Below, in pieces: positions 18,726 to 22,849 of a DNA stretch of 22,849 nucleotides. Location: positions 1 through 22,849 of IMG/VR virus record IMGVR_UViG_3300032323_000354, one strand, 5' to 3'. The notes under the pieces are model-generated. The model made no database searches. It was not told the origin of the DNA and saw nothing but the letters and a program-made list of their open reading frames with translations. Each line of letters opens with the position of its first letter. The first letter of the stretch is position 1. Source of the DNA: a virus. A program made the translations under genes and the position numbers.

Positions 18726-19589
18726 CTAAATGTACGCTGATTGCCATGTAACGGTTGCACCTGTGACACCGACAAGGGTACTACCTGCGTTACCTGTCAG
18801 GTAGAAAAGATTAGTGCCGGGTTGAGCAGAAAACCATTCACCTGATGTAAGAAGATTGCGGGCTGGTTGTCCATTCAATGTAATAAGTTTATTGTATAGA
18901 TCTACAACAAGGTAGTCAGTGTTGGTTAATGAGCAGTTAAAATCCAAAGCAAAACCTTCAGTTTGATTTCCTAAAATTGGATTATCAATTGGTCCGTTTA
19001 GCGTAATTGTTGGATAGGTTGAAGTCCACCCGTTGTTTTCAATGTTAGTTGTAATTAAAACAGAACCGCCACCGTAAACAAGATTGTAAATGCGGTTGTA
19101 TGTTCTACCACCCGGCGGTGTGTAATTTAGCGTTGCGGTCTGAAGGTTTGAGTCATAATAACGGGGATCAGGGCAGAAAAAGATTACCTGCGCCGTAATG
19201 TATCCGTAAGTGTAGTTAGGATCTACTGATGCTTGTAAACCGCGTACACGGCTGTTTATGACCTGTTCCCCTGCGGCGTTAGACAAGATGAAGTAAAGCG
19301 GAGTTGTACCGCTCTGTTGTGGCAGTAAAGCCCTCTGAAGGGTATTGAAATTGGCTTGGGCAGTTGCTCCTGTTGATCCAAGAATTTGAATAACCATAGA
19401 GATTTCTCTACCGCCTAAAAAGTCACGCCCTGAAAACATGCCATCTGCGTAACCACGGTTGTCATCTTGATTACGGATTTCTGGCAAAGCCTCTAAGCCA
19501 TCAACACTTAGGATCTGGTAAGGCGAGCCTGTACCACCAAAAACCTGATTGTTAAATGAAAAGGAATAATTAGCAATTACTTGTGTCAT
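18726..19589 (-). CDS. Distal tail protein (Dit-like)
   Basis: The gene directly follows the tape measure gene in the transcription direction, the standard place for Dit. The 287-residue product opens with F-G-G-T-G-S-P-Y-Q-I-L-S-V-D-G-L and has R-D-F-L-G-G-R-E-I-S-M-V-I-Q-I-L-G at about 55-70, then Y-G-Y-I-T-A-Q-V-I-F-F-C-P-D-P-R-Y-Y-D near 128-146, which marks Dit N-domains of actinophages. The C-terminal half is a beta galectin-like domain (P-T-I-T-L-N-G-P-I-D-N-P). Dit forms a hexameric ring joining tail tube and tip. ATG at 19589 lies 4 bp after the tape measure stop, with a modest AGGTG upstream. Confidence 0.85.
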   Translation of the reverse strand: MTQVIANYSFSFNNQVFGGTGSPYQILSVDGLEALPEIRNQDDNRGYADGMFSGRDFLGGREISMVIQILGSTGATAQANFNTLQRALLPQQSGTTPLYFILSNAAGEQVINSRVRGLQASVDPNYTYGYITAQVIFFCPDPRYYDSNLQTATLNYTPPGGRTYNRIYNLVYGGGSVLITTNIENNGWTSTYPTITLNGPIDNPILGNQTEGFALDFNCSLTNTDYLVVDLYNKLITLNGQPARNLLTSGEWFSAQPGTNLFYLTGNAGSTLVGVTGATVTWQSAYI

Positions 19590-19593
19590 GGTG

Positions 19594-22434
19594 TCACCTA
19601 AATGCCGGATTTCCGGAGCCGTAAGTAAAGTTAGATGTTGGTTTAGATTTACTTGCCGCTTCTATACCTGCAATTGTTCTAGTGTTTACAGTTACAGGAG
19701 CGCTAAATTTAGCCGCATTAGTTACGGCATTAGCAATTGAACTAGGGCTGGCATTTGTTTGTGCGTTTACAGTTGTGTTAATTACGGTAGATGATCCAGT
19801 ATTAAACGGAGTTGTAATCTTTCCACCGGTACTGTAAGTAGGAGAAGAATAAACAGGGGCATTTTGCATAGCCGCCATAGCCGCTTGTTGCGCTCCAAGA
19901 GCCGCCATAGCCGCGGCAACTTCCGCTAACTTAGATCTTAAATCAGCAAGTTTCTTTTCAGTAGCCTTTTGAATTTCATCAATAGCCTTTTGGTATGCAA
20001 TCTGCGCTTCAATTAAAGCCTTGTTAAGATCTTTTTGTGCATCAGCCAATGCTTCAGTTAAGCGTTTTTTAGCGTTTGCAATTTGCTCATTCATTTGGGC
20101 AACTGACTCTGCGGCTCTTTCATCACGCTCAATTTTTGCTTGATCCATGGCTTCTTGGTAAACCTTGTTAGCCTCTGCCAAACTTGTTTTTAATTCACTA
20201 TCTACTTCAGCCAAAGAAGCCTTTAAATCAACGGCTACTTGGGAATACGCTTCACGCAATTCATCAGTGGCTAATTTGCCACCAGCGTTCATACTCTTAG
20301 CAAGTTCATTTAGTCCATTATCAGAAATGTTTTCTACTTGACCATACAAAGTTTGTAATTCTTTGGTTGCTTCAGGGGAGGCGGCTTTGAGCGCGGCGGC
20401 AATTTTGTTACCGGCTTCTGGTCCATTCTTAACAACTTCTTCAATAAAAGTTTGGCTGTATCCCATGCCCGCAAGAGCGGCGGCATTAGCCTGAAGATCT
20501 TTAGCGGCTTGTAATTTAGCCTTTAAATCAATAAGTAATTTATCAGCAGATGGACCTGCGGCAAATGACTCTGCAAGATTAAACCCGGTCTTAGATGCAA
20601 ACGCGGAGCGTAGGCGGTCTATTGATTGTTTAACTATGGAGGCTTCTTTTTCTAAAGCCTTAACACGCAAGTCAGCAGATTTCTCTGTTGCTCTAGCGTT
20701 TATTTCTGCAATTTTTTCTTGTAAATCTTTTGCTAGTTCAGCAGTTTTTTTGTTGTAATCTTTTGTAATGTCTATTAAACGCTTTGCGTTGTCTGTTTTA
20801 GCATCTGCTTCTGCTTCTGCATAAGCCTTGTTAGCATCTGCAACACGCTCTTGATAACGCTCATTTGCTTCAGCAATTTTTTCATCACGGTCAGCCGCCG
20901 CTTCTAGCATTTTTTCATTTGCTTCAGCCATTACTTCATTCATGTCTTTGTAAATGCCTTCAACATCTTTTTGGTATGCCTTGATTTTGTCTAAAGTTTT
21001 TTGATCTACTGGACCAGCCTTAGTTGTGCCGGTTGTGCCAGCCGCGCCACCTTTAGTTGCTTTGTTTACTTTATCGGTGGATTTAGTTGCGGCTTTAGCC
21101 ACATTATCTAAACCAGCCGCAAGTTCTTTAGCCTTCTTAGCCGCGCTATCAGCAAAACCAGAGATGCCATCAAGCCCTTTGTTCATTATGTCTAAACCTG
21201 CTTTAGCGTATTTTCCTACGCCCGGTAATTTAGAAAGAACTAAAAGCAATACGCGTAAAGGTCCTGTACTTATTTTTAAAATAACTTCAATGACTTTGCC
21301 TACCATTGGAATAATTGAAGCAAAAGCATTAAGAGCAACTTTAGCCATGGTGATTACAGCGTTACGGAATGTTTCATTACTCTTGAATAGTTTAACCATT
21401 CCCGCAACAAGTAATGCAACTGCTGTAATAATTAAACCTATTGGATTTAATTTTTGTACTGCGTTTAAAATCTTTTGTTGTATGATCGCGGCTTTTAAGT
21501 AAACAGTATAAGCGGCGTAAGCGGTTCCAAGCACACCAATAGTGATTGCAAATGCTTTAACTTCATCTTGATTATTCTTAAAGAAGTTACCTATGGCGGT
21601 AAGTACAGGAACAAGTAAATTTAAAATTCCTAACAAGCCTCTAAAAGCAGGCATCAAAGCATCACCTACTGCAACTTTGGCATCTTGAAATCTAGCCTGC
21701 AAAGTTTTCATAGTGTTGGCTGTGCCATCTGCGGTACGGGCGTAATCACCTTGCGCTAGTTTTGTGTCTTTCAAGATCAAAGAATAAGAAGCCTGTGCTT
21801 TGATTGCAGGTGTTAGCGCTCCGGTTGTGGATTTAATTAAACCCATTGCCATTGCTTCTGTTTTTAAGCGTACTTCAGATAGGGCTACACCAAACTTTTT
21901 TAGCGGTTCTGTTTCTCCTGATAGACCAGAACGCAATGCAAGAATGGCATCATCAACACTTGTGTTGTTGAAAGAAGCCATGTCAGCCGCCAGTTGCACA
22001 AGGCTTGTGGACATTTTCTGTGACTCACCTTGCCCCAAACCAAAGGCTTGAAATAAGTTACCGTAAGTACCAGTTGCCTCTAATGCGGCTTGGTTAGAAA
22101 TACCTAAATTATCTGCGGCGCTCTTACCAAATTTTTCTACTTCTGCCGCGCCTTCACCAAAAACAACTCTAACCTTAGACAAACTTTCTGCCATGTTGCT
22201 AGATGCCATAACAGCATCTTTACCAAAACTAACAATTTGTGCGGCTCCAAAAGCAACACCGATAGTTGCCGCCATTGATTTCATTTGGCTAGTAAATTGA
22301 CCCATGCCTTTACCGGCTACTTTTACTTGATCATCTACGCCTTTAATAGCCTTTTCTGCTTGGGCTAATCCTGATTTAAGTTGGCTTACATCTGCTTGGA
22401 GTTGAACTAAAATTGGTGGGATTGCTGATGCCAT
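19594..22434 (-). CDS. Tape measure protein
   Basis: At 946 residues this is the longest gene, mostly helical. The N-terminal 250 residues contain coiled coil (Q-A-D-V-S-Q-L-K-S-G-L-A-Q-A-E-K-A-I-K-G) and the T-G-T-Y-G-N-L-F-Q-A-F-G-L motif usual in tape measure proteins. Several hydrophobic segments lie between about 265 and 410. Long Ala/Lys/Glu coiled coils follow at about 490-620 and 740-880, split by a globular stretch with G-M-G-Y-S-Q-T-F-I-E-E-V. The C-terminus is Ser/Thr/Asn-rich. The protein sets tail length and is ejected with the DNA. No lysozyme or peptidase domain was seen inside. ATG 22434 has AGGGG 6 nt upstream, right after the neck protein gene. Confidence 0.93.
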   Translation of the reverse strand: MASAIPPILVQLQADVSQLKSGLAQAEKAIKGVDDQVKVAGKGMGQFTSQMKSMAATIGVAFGAAQIVSFGKDAVMASSNMAESLSKVRVVFGEGAAEVEKFGKSAADNLGISNQAALEATGTYGNLFQAFGLGQGESQKMSTSLVQLAADMASFNNTSVDDAILALRSGLSGETEPLKKFGVALSEVRLKTEAMAMGLIKSTTGALTPAIKAQASYSLILKDTKLAQGDYARTADGTANTMKTLQARFQDAKVAVGDALMPAFRGLLGILNLLVPVLTAIGNFFKNNQDEVKAFAITIGVLGTAYAAYTVYLKAAIIQQKILNAVQKLNPIGLIITAVALLVAGMVKLFKSNETFRNAVITMAKVALNAFASIIPMVGKVIEVILKISTGPLRVLLLVLSKLPGVGKYAKAGLDIMNKGLDGISGFADSAAKKAKELAAGLDNVAKAATKSTDKVNKATKGGAAGTTGTTKAGPVDQKTLDKIKAYQKDVEGIYKDMNEVMAEANEKMLEAAADRDEKIAEANERYQERVADANKAYAEAEADAKTDNAKRLIDITKDYNKKTAELAKDLQEKIAEINARATEKSADLRVKALEKEASIVKQSIDRLRSAFASKTGFNLAESFAAGPSADKLLIDLKAKLQAAKDLQANAAALAGMGYSQTFIEEVVKNGPEAGNKIAAALKAASPEATKELQTLYGQVENISDNGLNELAKSMNAGGKLATDELREAYSQVAVDLKASLAEVDSELKTSLAEANKVYQEAMDQAKIERDERAAESVAQMNEQIANAKKRLTEALADAQKDLNKALIEAQIAYQKAIDEIQKATEKKLADLRSKLAEVAAAMAALGAQQAAMAAMQNAPVYSSPTYSTGGKITTPFNTGSSTVINTTVNAQTNASPSSIANAVTNAAKFSAPVTVNTRTIAGIEAASKSKPTSNFTYGSGNPAFR

Positions 22435-22436
22435 CT

Positions 22437-22849
22437 TTATCCCCTCAACTTCATAGTAAACGCTCCAATGAATGTGCGTGACAATGTGCCGTTATCTTTA
22501 AGGCTCTGCGCGGCAGGTCCAAGATAAGGGTATTTTACCCCTGACTTCCATCTAGGGGAGCCTAATTCCACGGCTCTTGCGTAAGACATTGTTGCACTTA
22601 CTTCTGCAATGTAAGTACCAAATCCATAACGGGCAGATGTTGTAATAGATCTACGCAAATTACCAGTGACAACATTGGGACCGGGACCACCACTGCGGGG
22701 CTGACCCTTAGCATGTGTACCGGTGTTAGCGTTTTGTTTAGCCTTTCGCTCTACCGCTAAACCTGTAATAGTTATTGCGTATTGCGCGGCTCTTTCTAAT
22801 TGATCTTCAGTGGCTTCAAAACCGGCAAGCACTTCTGCAAGGTTAGTAA
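22437..22849 (-). CDS. HK97 gp10-like neck / tail completion protein, 5' partial
   Basis: The frame stays open to the right edge above the GTG at 22832, reading T-N-L-A-E-V before L-A-G-F-E-A, so the real start probably lies outside. The visible part shows the gp10 pattern: helix with A-A-Q-Y-A-I-T-I-T-G-L-A-V-E-R-K-A-K, then G-P-G-P-N-V-V-T-G-N-L-R-R-S-I, A-R-Y-G-F-G-T-Y-I-A-E-V-S-A-T-M-S-Y-A-R-A-V-E-L-G-S, and a final P-Y-L-G-P-A. These small proteins bridge the head-tail connector and the tail tube. Its place before the tape measure gene fits, though tail tube and assembly chaperone genes that often lie between are not present here. Confidence 0.82.
   Translation of the reverse strand, partial: TNLAEVLAGFEATEDQLERAAQYAITITGLAVERKAKQNANTGTHAKGQPRSGGPGPNVVTGNLRRSITTSARYGFGTYIAEVSATMSYARAVELGSPRWKSGVKYPYLGPAAQSLKDNGTLSRTFIGAFTMKLRG

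Overview
The window reads as the accessory, lysis and tail half of a tailed phage (siphovirus) genome that probably infects an actinobacterium. It carries a WhiB-like iron-sulfur regulator, a family essentially confined to actinobacteria and their phages. It also carries a proteasome/HslV-type Ntn hydrolase of the kind seen in actinophages. Base composition is AT-leaning (estimated by eye, roughly 40-45% GC), which would fit a small-genome freshwater actinobacterial host better than Streptomyces or Mycobacterium; this host call is inference. All genes but one lie on the minus strand, so the map is transcribed from right to left.

Region 22849-12059 (minus) is the tail module in canonical order: HK97 gp10-like neck/tail-completion protein (5' end outside the window), a 946-residue tape measure protein, a distal tail (Dit-like) protein, three fibre/appendage proteins with related modules, an 832-residue glycine-rich tri-modular adhesin, two small proteins, a Gp37-like tail-associated protein and a further appendage protein. 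Region 12041-10627 (minus) is the lysis cassette: a membrane-anchored coiled-coil protein with an overlapping out-of-frame lipoprotein (spanin-like), a two-span holin candidate, a CHAP endolysin, and a second holin-like protein with a lysine-rich tail.

Region 10532-8467 (minus) holds a small HTH-like protein, a DUF6378-type protein, a metallophosphoesterase and two small Cys-x-Cys proteins. The only plus-strand gene, the Ntn hydrolase (7937-8470), runs into the last of these tail to tail, with stop codons interlocked. Region 7807-3476 (minus) is a tightly overlapping DNA-metabolism operon: putative single-strand annealing protein, winged-helix protein, several small proteins, Cas4/RecB-like iron-sulfur nuclease, WhiB-like regulator, replication-initiator-like protein, a small protein and a RusA resolvase. 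Region 3399-1 (minus) is a run of small genes in which nearly every start overlaps the preceding stop. It includes a secreted Thr-rich protein, a 30-residue Cys-rich microprotein, a secreted transglycosylase that probably starts at CTG, and the start of an HNH endonuclease gene. The terminase genes, which often follow HNH, would lie beyond base 1.

Transcription appears to be restarted at short intergenic gaps. Three of these (about 2830-2905, 3400-3475, 8940-9015) carry sigma70-like promoters, a short GC hairpin and a nearly identical leader ending in a GGAGGCAA ribosome-binding site. Several genes shorter than 60 codons were found by reading between the longer frames (769-861, 1939-2106, 2103-2282, 8467-8640). 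No tRNA, CRISPR array, integrase or insertion sequence was seen. No gene-free stretch exceeds about 130 bases.
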